Below, one piece after another: positions 49,184-59,900 of a DNA stretch of 64,000 nucleotides (positions are counted from its first letter, which is position 1; every line of letters begins with the position of its first letter). Source of the stretch: CAWAHD01 sp963781785. GTDB lineage: Bacteria; Planctomycetota; Planctomycetia; Isosphaerales; Isosphaeraceae. The notes beneath the pieces are model-generated. The model was not told where the DNA came from and ran no database searches. It saw only the letters and a list, made by a program, of their open reading frames with translations. The stretch covers positions 1,240,001 to 1,304,000 of the forward strand of contig CAWAHD010000001.1 of the NCBI GenBank assembly GCA_963781785.1, in the 5' to 3' direction. The translations under genes were made by a program, and so were the position numbers.

Positions 49184-50204
49184 ATGAGCAACGGCCAAAT
49201 CCATCTCGCGCCGCCGGCCCGATCGCTGCTGGGCGTGCGGATTCTCGGTACGGGGATCTTACGTCCCCGAGCTGGTCGTGAGCAACCACGACCTTCAAGA
49301 GCGCATGGGATTCGATCCCGGAGTGGATCGTCAATCGGACCGGGATCTACGAGCGGCGGTTTGCCCTGCCGCACCAGGCGACGAGCGATTTATGCATGCC
49401 CGCGGCGATCCGCTGCCTCAAGGCCGCCGGGCGCGAGCCCGGCGATGTCGACCTGCTGGTCGTCGGCACCTTCACCCCCGACATGGCATTTCCCATCCAC
49501 GGCCAACCTGATCCAGGACCGGCTGAAGCTGACTTGCCCCGCCTTTGACGTCCAGGCAGCCTGTGCGGGCTTCGTCTTCGCGCTGGTCATCGCGGCCCAG
49601 TTCGTCGCGACGGGCAACAGCCGATGTGCGCTCGTGATCGGGGGAGATTGCAACAGCCGCGTGATCAATCCTTCCGACCAGAAGAGCTATCCCTTGTTCG
49701 GCGACGGGGCCGGAGCGGTGCTGCTCGCGCCGGGGAGCCTGACCAGGGGTTGGTTGCCTACCAGCTCGGGTCCGATGGCTCCGGCGGCGACCTCTTGAGC
49801 CGGCCTGCCTGCGGCAGCCGAATTCCCCCGACTGCCGCGGTACTGGAAAAGGGCCTCCATTACCTCACCATGGACGGCCGCGCAGTCTTCAAGTGGGCCG
49901 TCCGTATCCTGGCTGATTCGGCGCTCGCGGTTCTGGCTCACGCCGGCTGCCAGGTGCCGGAGATCCGCTGGTTCATTCCCCACCAGGCCAACGTGCGGAT
50001 CATTCACGCCGCCAGCGACGTCCTGGGGTTCCCCGCGACGCGGTCTACAAAAACCTGGAACGCTACGGCAACACGTCGGCCGGCTCGATTCCGATCGCCC
50101 TTGACGAGCTGTACCGCGAAGGCTCGATCCAGCGCGGCGACCTGCTCTTGACCTCCGGTTTCGGCGCGGGCTTGAACTGGGGAACGGCGCTCTGGCGCTG
50201 GTGA
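49184..50204 (+). CDS. fabH: Beta-ketoacyl-ACP synthase III, about five frameshifts
   Basis: Starts fatty-acid elongation by condensing acetyl-CoA with malonyl-ACP. Frames joined in order: MSNGQIHLAPPARSLLGVRI; SYVPELVVSNHDLQERMGFD; WIVNRTGIYERRFALPHQAT and VDLLVVGTFTPDM; IQDRLKLTCPAFDVQAACAG and RVINPSDQKSYPLFGDGAGA; LEKGLHYLTMDGRAVFKWAV and IRWFIPHQANVRIIHAASDV; NLERYGNTSAGSIPIALDEL and a C-terminus GAGLNWGTALWRW. The catalytic triad Cys (QAACAGF), His (IPHQAN) and Asn (YGNTSAG) is complete. The need for about five frame changes in such a conserved enzyme suggests sequence indels rather than a dead gene. Confidence 0.8.
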
Positions 50205-50214
50205 AATCGCTGGC

Positions 50215-51970
50215 TCGGCCGAAGGGGGCGGCGAGAAGCCGCCGCCGTCCTCGATCGCCGTTCCCGCTCGCGCTCTTAGCGAGATTTCCGCAACGACCGT
50301 GACGCGGCGAGCGAACAGGCCGGCACCCGTGTTGCCGAGCCCGGTCGTGCCGCCCGTGTCGTACCGGCCGCCCTTGACGCTGGCCGCGATCTGGCCGTTG
50401 CCCGCGCGTCCCCGTCGAATGGCTGTAATGATTGTCCGTGGGGCGGAAGCTCGCCGAGGCGACGCTGTTGACCAGGTCGCCTTTCTGCTTGAGTGCGGCG
50501 ATGCGGCTGGCTCCCGCGCGTCCCTTCCAGCCCCGCCACGTACGCAGGGTAGTCGAACCCGGTCTTGATTTCGCTGTTGAGCTGGGTGCCTGTGACGTTG
50601 GCCTGGCTGATCGATCCGGATGTCGTGATGACCGCATTGGTCAGTGAATAACCGTTGCTGGCGACGTAGGTCGGCTACCCCCATTCCTGGAGCTGGACAT
50701 ACAGCGGGTTCTGGGCCGTCTGCACCAGCGTGTTGGCCGGTCTTGACGGTGAGCTTGCCGATCTTCTTGGCGCGGACTGTGCCGCCGGAGAGGCCGGCGG
50801 CCGGGTATCCGGTCGAGCCGGGGGGCGTCCCGTAGGTCGTGCTTGGCAGCAAGAGGCCGCTCGAAGCCGTTGCCGTGTAGACGCCGGCAGGGTTGCCCAG
50901 ACCGCGCTTGAACGTGAGCTTGCCGATCTTGCCGTTGACGTCGAGGCCGACGGCATCGGCATTGCCGCCGAAGGTGGCCTTGTGCAAATAGGCCAGCCCG
51001 CTCGCATCCGACGAGAAGGGCACCGGCGCCCGCGAGACCGTGAAGTTCCTGCGCCGAGCCGGCCACCTTGAGTTTGTCGATCGCCGTCGCCTGGACGGCT
51101 GTACGCCCGGTCGTGCCCACAACCGGGAACTCGACCTGGTAGCCGGCGGGAATCGTTCCTCCGGTCGCAGACACGATGTCGAAGTTCTTGATCGCGCCGT
51201 TGACGACGAATCTGGACCGTGGGCGTGGTGAGCGGGGTCGTCGGAATCGTCGACGATGCACTGTCGAAAACCAGGTTGGTGATGTTGTTGATGTAGATCG
51301 ATGGCTGCACCTTGAGGGGTGTGCTCGCCTCTCCGATCTCGATCTGGTACGGCGAGGGGTTCACCGAGGTGTCGATCGTCGCGTCCACACCATTGAACGA
51401 GAGAACGCCCACTCCGCCAAACAGGAAGATCCCCGTCGGCGTGGTCACGGTCGGGGTGACCGCCGACGACAGATCAAAGCCATTGAGCTCGATCGACTTC
51501 ACCCCGGAAAGATCGATGAGCTGGTTGAACAGGATGATCCCGTCGGTCGGCTCGATGTTCGACGGAATCACATTTGCGGTGACATACGTCGTTCTAATGT
51601 TGGTGTTCACGAGCTGGATCGTGTTGATGTCGTCGTCGAGGACGCCGTCGTTGGGGGTGGTATCCGTGACGATCACCTTGCCGGGGCCGTGGACCGTGAT
51701 GATCCACTTGTCACCGGCTCGATCGATCCCCGACACGACCTTGCCTTCGTTGCTCAGGCCGGGACTGTTGGGGTTGAACTGGTTGATCTCGCTGGCGCCG
51801 TTGTACAGCTCGCGCTGATGCGTGATCGGATTGGTGACCAACTGGTCGGAGGGAATCCACGGCGACTGATAAGCCGGTATCCCGGAAAGCACCTGGCGGA
51901 CTTCCAGGATCTCCGGCTCGGAAAACCGCCAGTGCCGACCCCGATCGGACCGCTGCCGTGTGACGCTCAT
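50215..51970 (-). CDS. Secreted LEPR-XLL-type protein, frameshifted
   Basis: The N-terminus MSVTRQRSDRGRHWRFSEPE then ILEVRQVLSG is a variant of the LEPR-XLL signature that opens very large surface proteins of Planctomycetes. The first ~230 residues (to TTPLTTPTV) are in one frame and strand-rich: GKVIVTDTTPNDGVLDDDIN, SIELNGFDLSSAVTPTVTTP, SIYINNITNLVFDSASSTIP. Later parts in other frames include VNGAIKNFDIVSATGGTIPA, LAYLHKATFGGNADAVGLDV, KIGKLTVK, QNPLYVQLQEWG and DLVNSVASASFRPTDNHYSH, ending near GNTGAGLFARRVTVVAEISL. The 3' end is not certain and may overlap the fabH end region. Likely exported, beta-structured, function unknown. Confidence 0.5.
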
Positions 51971-52284
51971 CGTAGAATCCCTCCCCCGGCAACGCCAACG
52001 CGGCGCATCGGGCCGGCGATCGCAAGAGGCGACCGCTCGGTTCGACGCCCTGGAGTTGCCCTCCCTGTGGTTCGGACGATCATCCGGCTCTTGAGAGACG
52101 ACGAAACCGCTGCTGCGCGAAAGCGCTTCACCACCGTATCGGCCGTACCGCGCCTCGAGCCCCTGACCTCACGTCAACGCAGCGACGCACTTACGACTCT
52201 TTCCATCGGCGGGTCATCCACGCCGGCTTCATGAGACGTGTAAAGATGGGAAAGTCGGGGTATCGAGGAAAACGAAGGGATCGG

Positions 52285-52647
52285 TTACGCCGTGGGGGAG
52301 GGACGGAGGGAGGCAAGGGCACGGGCTTCGTCTTCGGCGATGACGAAGAATCGATCGAGCTTCATGACGGCGAGCAGGTCGCGCACGATCGGCTGGAGGT
52401 GGTGAATGACGATCTTGCCGCCCTTGGTCTCGACCCGGCGCTTGAGGCCGACGAGAATCGCGACGCCCGAACTGGAAAGATAATCGACCTTGGCCAGGTC
52501 CAGGGCGAAGTGGGGTGTCGGCTGAGACCCGACAAGCTCGTAGAGTGAGTCGCGCAGTGCGCTGTTCCGAAAATCATTAAGTCCGGCCGCACTCTCAAAC
52601 GTGACAATCAAGACGTTGGCGTCCTGACGCGTACTAAAGGCTGACAT
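52285..52647 (-). CDS. STAS-domain anti-sigma factor antagonist
   Basis: A 120-residue STAS protein (MSAFSTRQDANVLIVTFESA ... ALDLAKVDYLSSSGVAILVG ... KIVIHHLQPIVRDLLAVMKL). The DYLSSSGV stretch carries the serine that is phosphorylated in SpoIIAA-type antagonists. It would take part in partner-switching control of a sigma factor or enzyme. It is divergent from the adjacent kinase gene and near an ECF sigma factor, so the three may belong to one circuit, but this is inferred from position. The ATG at 52647 is the family-like start; the frame opens at 52689. Confidence 0.8.
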   Translation of the reverse strand: MSAFSTRQDANVLIVTFESAAGLNDFRNSALRDSLYELVGSQPTPHFALDLAKVDYLSSSGVAILVGLKRRVETKGGKIVIHHLQPIVRDLLAVMKLDRFFVIAEDEARALASLRPSPTA

Positions 52648-53033
52648 GACGGCGAGAAACCCTCCACGTCTAACGGTCCGGATCGCCAAGCGTCGGCCCG
52701 TCTCTGCGCGATTGTTCCATCATATCGCGCCGGTCGTCGTTGGTGCAATTCACCTCAAGGCCCAATGTCGCTCGAGACCGGCCGGATTTGCAGCAAGAAA
52801 TGGACGCCGAGACCAAAAACGACGATTTCCGCTCATGGATGCTTGAACTCACTCGGCCATTTTCGGAGAATACCGGACCATCGGTTGATTTCTTCGGGAA
52901 CGTCCGCAGTGTGTGTCGAGGGGGGGCGAGGGCAGCCCGAGACGAGGGATCAGTTCTCCCAGGCAATGGGGCCGGACGACCGGCCGTTGGTCGAGCAGAT
53001 CCCGATGGATATCGACACCATGAGGGTCGCGAC
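52648..53033 (+). other. Divergent regulatory interval
   Basis: Between the STAS gene (minus) and the kinase gene (plus). The kinase frame is open throughout (from 52740), but these residues are unlike the conserved kinase N-terminus, so I read it as the promoter region of both genes. No operator repeats are evident. Confidence 0.35.
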
Positions 53034-55807
53034 ATGCCCCGGACACTCTGCTTGGCTCCCGAGCTGGATCACCCGGCCTGGCAACGCGTTCAGGAGCGCG
53101 TGCGAAGTTTTCGCCAGGCGTTACGTCGCGGCGAACGGCCGGAGATCGAGATGTATGCCCCGGCAGGGAGTGTCGATCGCAAGGTCGTGCTGTTCGAGTT
53201 GCTGCACGAGGAGATGGAGGTCCGGATCAAGGCCGGCGAGCCATTTCGGCTGGAGAGTTACCTGGCGCGATTTCCAGACCTGGCTAGCGACCCCAACGCC
53301 GTCAGCGAGCTCTTGGCGGCCGAGTCTGAGTTGGTCGGGCGAGCCTCTGGGCAACCGGAAACCAAGCTGGATATCAGGGAAACGGCCGATCGCGCGGCAC
53401 CGTCTTCTATCGGCCGGTACGAGCTCAGGGATGTGATCGGCCAAGGCGCGTTCGGGCTCGTCTACCGCGCGTGGGACACGACACTCAATCGGGCGGTTGC
53501 CCTCAAGCGGCCGCGGGCCGGAGCGCTGGAGGGCCCCGGGGCAGTCGACCGGTTCCTCCGCGAGGCCCGCAGTGCCGGCGTCCTGCGGCATCCGCACATT
53601 GTCGCGGTGTACGACGCGGGGCAGATCGATGGCCAGCCATACCTGGTCACTGCCCTGGTGGAAGGGCGAAATCTGGCCGACGAGCTGGCGTCCGGCCGGC
53701 CGGGAGTGCGCCAGTCTACGGAATGGGTCGCTGCGCTGGCGGAGGCGCTCGACCACGCCCATCGGTCGGGAGTGATCCACCGCGACGTCAAGCCGTCGAA
53801 TATCCTGATCGATCGCGAGGCCCAGGTCTTTTTGACCGACTTCGGGCTGGCCAGGAGCGACACGGGCGCGGCGACCCTTTCGATCGATGGCCGCCTGGTT
53901 GGGACCCCGGCCTACATGGCCCCCGAGCAGGCACGCGGCGAGAACGTGGTGGTCGACGCGCGAACCGACGTCTACAGCCTTGGCGTCGTCCTGTACGAGC
54001 TCTTGACGGGCGTGCGGCCGTTCCAGGGGAGCGAGCGGATGCTTTTGGTGCGGATCCAGGAGGATGAGCCGCCCCCGCCGCGCAGGCTCGACGACGCGAT
54101 TCCCCGGGACCTCGAGACCATCTGTCTGAAGGCGATCGCCAAGGTTCCGGGCCATCGGTACCCGGACGCCGCCGCATTTGCGGCCGATCTCCGTCGGTTC
54201 GAACGCGGCGAGCCGGTTCTGGCGCGGCGCGTGGGACCGCTGGGCAGAATATGGCGCAATTGCCGCCGGAAGCCGGCGGTCTCATCTCTGGCGGCGTCTT
54301 TGGTGTTGGCTGTCGTTCTCGGTAGCGCCCTTGTGGCCTGGCACTCGCGGCGGGAGCACGACCAGCGCGAAAAGGCTCGGCAAGACCTGGCCTCGGAGCT
54401 CTCAACCGTCTCGTCCCTGATTACTCTCGCTTATCGCCAGCCGCCCCATCCCGATCAAGCTCGCCGCCTCCGCGCGGCGATCGTCGACAACTTCAGGGGC
54501 TCGCTTTCCCGTCGGACTCGAGATTATCCGGAACTGCGAGACGCCCTCTTCAACGTGACGATGGCCGCGCTCAACCTGATCAGGCAGACCGCGGGGCGCG
54601 AAGAATCGCTCGAAGCCTATACAAAGATCAGCGCGCTGATCAAAAGCTCCATGAACGATGATCCGACTGACTGGCTCGGGCCGGCCACCCTGGCGACATG
54701 TCTCGATAGCGAGGCGTGGTTGCTGATCGAGATGGATCGCCCGGCGGAGGCGGCGATCCGGTGGCGTGAATCGATCGTGGAATGGGAGCGGTACGGCGCA
54801 CGGGCTTTAGACTATCCAGCGCCGGATCAGTCCCATCGCGCGTCGAAGGCCGCGTGGGCGCGCGCTGTGTTAGACCTGGGCTCAATCGAGCTGCGTTTGG
54901 GCCACACGACGGAAGCGGTCGCCAGCTTTGGGCGGGCGCTAGAGTTCGCCGAGGAAATCGTCCGTGACAACCCTGGCAATGAGAGCTCCGCCCTGCGGAT
55001 TCGATCCGAGGTGGCCATGGCCGCCGCCCTATCGCGCATGGGCCGGACTTCCGAAGCCATGAAATGGCAGCGGCAAGCCACAGTGGATGCCGACCAGTTC
55101 ATCGGGCAGCAGCCCACAAGTACGGCCTTCCGCATCTCTCTGGCTCACGCTCTGTGGGTGCACGACCTTCGATTGCACGAGGGAGCGCCCAACGAGGCGG
55201 TCGCCCTGCACCGGAAGTCGTGCGAATTGATCGAGCCGGTGGCGCGCGAGCGTCCTTCTGATGCCGGCGTCCAGGAGGAGCTCGCCCGTTGCCTCTACTT
55301 GCTGGCCGTGACCGAAGATCGCGCAGACCGGAGGGACGAGGCAACCGTCCATTTCCGCCGCACGATCGGGCTGGTCGAAAAAATGCAGCAATCGAAGCCG
55401 CTCGACAACGAGTTCCAGTGTGTACTCTCGACCAGCTACCACGTTCTCGGCCGATTGTTGGTCGACACCGGACATCATGCCGAAGCGGTCGAGCCGTATC
55501 AGAATGCCATTGCGGTTCGCGAGGCAATGAGCCGCGCCGACCCCAAACGCGCCCGGTGGCACAGCGACTGCTCGGGGAGCTGTTTTCGCCTGGGCGAGGT
55601 GCTCGAGAGCCTCGGGCGGATCAGCGAGGCAATTGGCGCCTATCAAAAGGGCGTCGGTCAACAGCGCGCGGTCTGTGGTCTCGAGCCACACGAAATCAAA
55701 CACCGGAACGCGCTGGACGTGCAGCTCCGCCAGGTGTCCCGGCTTCTCGAGGCGAACGGGCGCCGGCCGAAGCCGTCCAGGTTGCACGCGATCACAAATC
55801 GTTTTAG
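53034..55807 (+). CDS. Membrane Ser/Thr protein kinase with TPR tail, one frameshift
   Basis: N-terminal ~125 residues contain the planctomycete leader LLHEEMEVRIKAGEPFRLES then YLARFPDL. The kinase domain (about 129-390) has the glycine loop VIGQGAFGLVYRAWD, lysine in AVALKRPRAG, HRDVKPSNILID, TDFGLARSDTG and YMAPEQARG, so all catalytic residues are present. A membrane helix (SSLAASLVLAVVLGSALVAW, about 415-437) is followed by an extracytoplasmic TPR region (for example GSIELRLGHTTEAVASFGRA, YHVLGRLLVDTGHHAEAVEP). One base is missing near 55765; correcting it gives AEAVQVARDHKSF and a stop at 55807, touching the ECF gene stop. The ATG at 53034 is chosen; the frame opens at 52740. Likely senses stress and acts on the adjacent sigma system. 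Confidence 0.85.
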
Positions 55808-56404
55808 TCACGCACCAGCCGGACCCGGCGCGATCAATCGCTCCAGCCGCTGCTTGGCCCGCTGGCGCACCCGGCGGACGGTGCGCTCGGAGCAATCGAG
55901 CTGGTGGGCAACCTCCAGGGCCGTATAACCCAAAAGGATCTGTTCGACAATCGACCGATCGGCCGGCTCCATCGCCCCCAGGAACTGTTCCATGGTATCG
56001 ATCAGAATGGCGGCCTCCTCCGGCGTCGGTGCGCGGTCCGGGATCAGGAGATCCTGCCGCTCGTTCGCCGGCCAGCTTGCCTCGCGCGTCGCATCGCGCC
56101 GGGCCGCGCGCAGGTAGTCGCGCCGGTGAGCACACTTTCGGAGCGTGATCGTCGCCAGCATCGACCAGAGCTCCTTCCAGTTGTCCAGGTCGAACTCGGC
56201 GCGACGCTGGCGCAGGAAAAAGCTCTTGCAGGCCGACTGCACCACGCCTTCGACGTCGACCTTCTCGCGGATCTCTGTCGCGAACTGCCGGCTCGCCAGT
56301 GCGATCAGCCGGTGCACGAAACGGCGAAAAACGAGTGTCTCGGCCGATGAATCGCCCGATCGCAGTCGGGCCATCAAATCGTCGAACGAGTCATCCTGGC
56401 CCAT
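55808..56404 (-). CDS. ECF-type RNA polymerase sigma factor
   Basis: A 198-residue sigma factor of the planctomycete ECF group. Start MGQDDSFDDLMARLRSGDSS. Region 2 runs through RRFVHRLIALASRQFATEIR and VVQSACKSFFLRQRRAEFDL; region 4 is TALEVAHQLDCSERTVRRVR then QRAKQRLERL, a normal helix-turn-helix for the -35 element. The ATG at 56404 is preferred to the frame opening at 56581 because the extra 59 residues are not sigma-like. Convergent with the kinase gene, stops adjacent. In Planctomycetes such ECF factors are commonly paired with Ser/Thr kinases, so the kinase may control it by phosphorylation. Confidence 0.88.
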   Translation of the reverse strand: MGQDDSFDDLMARLRSGDSSAETLVFRRFVHRLIALASRQFATEIREKVDVEGVVQSACKSFFLRQRRAEFDLDNWKELWSMLATITLRKCAHRRDYLRAARRDATREASWPANERQDLLIPDRAPTPEEAAILIDTMEQFLGAMEPADRSIVEQILLGYTALEVAHQLDCSERTVRRVRQRAKQRLERLIAPGPAGA

Positions 56405-56931
56405 GATCGGCCGACCCCCTGCGTCGCATCCGCATCGCGAAAGGCGTCCGGACCATCCCACGGATGACTGAGCCGAGCCCGCTCCCAAAAGCGGCGCAGG
56501 ACTCAGGGACTGTTCCAGACTGGCGGTAGGTCGCCGCCCAAGGCAGTCACCATTCTCCAGTCGGCGGTCGCGGGATTGCAAGTCGTCTCGAATGACCCAG
56601 GTCCTTTTTCCGGGTCTCGTTCGATTTTCACAACATTCTTGGCCGGCGCCGCTCGCCGATTCGGATATCCCGAAATAGGGGGCACCGCGACGACCGCGCG
56701 GCGCGGCCCGATTGGCGTGCTTTTTGTGGAATCATCGAGTTTTTGTTAGCCGCTCGGAATCGCATCACACTTTCTCCACTTGTGCCGGTCGTCGTGTGTC
56801 TCGATGGTGAGCGCACGCCCGGCACGGGTCGCTCAGCGTGCGCGTCCTGTCGAGGACTGAGATCCGACGAATCCGGAACTGATCCTGCAACCGACGAACT
56901 GAAGGCCAGGTACACCGAGGTACACTCCATG
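56405..56931 (+). other. Gene-free interval between ECF sigma gene and giant adhesin
   Basis: Holds the upstream regions of the ECF gene (minus) and the beta-helix gene (plus). No coding frame has recognisable character. Confidence 0.4.
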
Positions 56932-59900
56932 TCCATTTCGAGACTGTATGAACGCCGTGCGCGCATTCGGTCCTTCCGACGGCCGAAGTGGAAGCCAGAG
57001 TTGATGGAGCTGGAGCTGCGCCGGCTGCTCTCAGCCTACATCGTGAACGACCCGGGCGACGCGCCGCTCGACTCAGCCGTCGGAGCGGGCGAGACGGCCA
57101 CTGGCACGATCACCCTCCGTTCGGCGATCGAACAAGTCAACATCGACGACAGCGGGTCGATCACATTTGGCTCTGCGATGACGATCTCAGTGGAGTCGCA
57201 GTTGGACCCCATCACGGCTGCGGGGGTGACCATCGACGGGGGCAGCCAGGGCTCGGTCGTGATCAGCGGGGCCTCGGGATACGACGGCCTGGTGATCAAG
57301 GGCGGTGGTGCCACGATCGAAAACCTGGTGTTCGAGAGCTTTCTTGTGGGAGTCGTGCTCCAGTCGAGCCAGAACACAATCGAAGACGACGACATCGGAC
57401 CCGATGTGGCAAACTCGAATGCCGGCGGCAACGTCATGGCCGGGCTCGAGGACACCTCCAGCGACAATACGATTCAGGACAATCTCGTCGACGACAACCT
57501 GGGAGTCGGCATACTCCTTGACGGGGCCTCTGACGATCAACTCACGGGCAATTACTTCGGAACGGACCCCACATATTACCCGGGATACGACGACGACGCG
57601 AACGGCAGCTACGGACTCGAACTCGCGAACGGCGCGTCGGGCAATAAGATCGGCGGTCTGCAATCGAGCATCTACGACTCTCCCGGGCCGGACTCCAATA
57701 TCTTCGTTTACAACGACGGAAACGGCGAAGTCGCCGTGGAGATCGCGGGGAACGGTACGTCGGGAAACCAGGTAGCAGGCAACGAAATCGGACAGTCCAG
57801 CACTCAAAGCGTGAATATCATACAGGACGCCTCTGATAACACGATCGGTGGCAAGGTCAGCCTGGCCGGGAACTTTATCAGTGGGAGCGTTGTGGTTGGC
57901 TCCAGCGTAACCGATGAGTGCGCAGGGGACGCGATTTTCGAGAATACGATCGAGGGATCGATCGACCTGGGTGATGATGGTCCCACGGCGAATAATTCCA
58001 GCGGCCACACTGGTCCCAATTTGTTTCAGAACTACCCGGTCCTCTCTACTTCCGTCACCAGCAGCGAAGTCATCCAAGTCACCGGATTCTCTCGGCGACG
58101 CCTGACACAACGTACCGGGTCGAGCTCTTCCAGTCTTTTGCGTTTGGTGTTGGAGGTACCTTTTCTACGTTCGTTAACGTGACCACCAATGCTTCGGGCA
58201 CGGCTGTTTTCACCGCCAATGGACCGGACGTCGTCGGTCCTCCCACGTCCGACGAAGCCATCACCGCAACCGCCACCGATCCTGCAGGCGACACCTCCGA
58301 GTTCTCTGCCCCCATCCTTTGCCAGTTCGTTGCCCCGTATGTCGTCAACGACCCTGGCGACGAGCCACTCGACCCGTCCGTGGGGCCGGGCGAGACATAC
58401 CTCGGTACGATCACGCTTCGCTCGGCGATCGAACAAGTCAACATCGATGGTAACTCGGGCAGCCCTTCTGGATTTATCGGGTTTGCGTCGCCGATGGACA
58501 TTGACGTGTACTCACAGCTCGACACCATCACGGCTCCCGGCGTGACGATTGACGGCAGCACCTACGGTGGTAATGTCGACTTGATGGGCAGCCCGAACTA
58601 CGACGGCCTCGTGCTCGGCGGGTCCGGTGACACGATCGAAAACTTGAATATTCAAGGTTTCATCAACGGGATCGATGACGACAGCGGCGGCTCCAACGTG
58701 ATCGAGGACAACACGATTTCCGGCAACACTGGTGACGGCATCAACATCCAAGGTGCATCTAATGATCAAATCGTGGAAAATAGCATCACCAGTAATCTCG
58801 ATGACGGGGTCGCCGTATCCACTCCATGCTGCACGCGCGACTGCTACCGCTTTAGAGAACGTGATCGGCGCACCAGGCGGAGGCAACCTCATCTCGGGCA
58901 ACGGCACCGGTGTGGCGTTACTCGTTAGTAATGACAACCTTATCCAGGGGAACTATATCGGTACAGACGACACGGGCGAGTTGGCGTTTGCCAATGGGAC
59001 CGGGATCAGTGTCGGCATCTTTTTCTTTGGCAATACCATTGGAGGAACCAGCTACGGGGCCGGAAACGTCATCTCGGGAAACACTGTCGCCGGCATCTTG
59101 CTGGATCTGGGTGATAGTGGTCCGCTGAGTTCTGAGCCGGGTAACGTGATCCAGGGCAATCTGATCGGCGTGGACGCCACCGGAACGAAGGCGATTGGCA
59201 ACCGGCAATGGGGGATCGCACTGTCGTCCTCAGCGCCGGGAAATCTCATCGGCGGCGATTCTGCCGCCGCCAGGAACGTGATCTCGGGCAACGGCTTCAG
59301 CGGCATCGAGATCGACCAAATCGAAATCGGTCTGGACGACAGTTCCCCCGGCAACATCATCGAGAACAACTTCATCGGTACGGACATTACGGGGAAAGCG
59401 ACGATCGGAAACGGCCAGTATGGCATCTTGCTCGCCGGCCCCGCGGCGAGCGACACGACCATCGGGGCTCCGAATGCCGGCAACCTCATTTCGGGAAATG
59501 GCCTCGGCGGCGTTTTCGGGGGTTCGGTCTCGTCCGTCGTCGTGCAAGACAACTTGATTGGTACGAACGTCACGGGCACCTCGAGTCTGGGCAACGCTGG
59601 CGACGGGGTCGAACTTTCTAACGGCTCGAGCGATAACACGATCGGCGGCACCTCAAGCGGCGATGGCAACGTCATCGCCTTCAACACCGGCAATGGGATT
59701 ACCATCGGTTACAGCGCGACCGACGACAGCACTGGCGACGCCATTCTGGAAAACTCAATCTTCGCCAACTCCAAGCTCGGCATCGACCTGGGCGATAACG
59801 GTGTGACGCTCAACGATTCGAGCGGCCATTCCGGCCCGAATCTGTTCCAGGACTTCCCCGTCTTGACCTCCGCGAGCACTTACAACGGAGCCACGGCGAT

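Noticed and set aside
52740..53033. In-frame N-terminal extension of the kinase gene.
   Set aside because: The extra 98 residues lack the usual leader and the interval is better read as a divergent promoter region; the ATG at 53034 precedes the family-like sequence.
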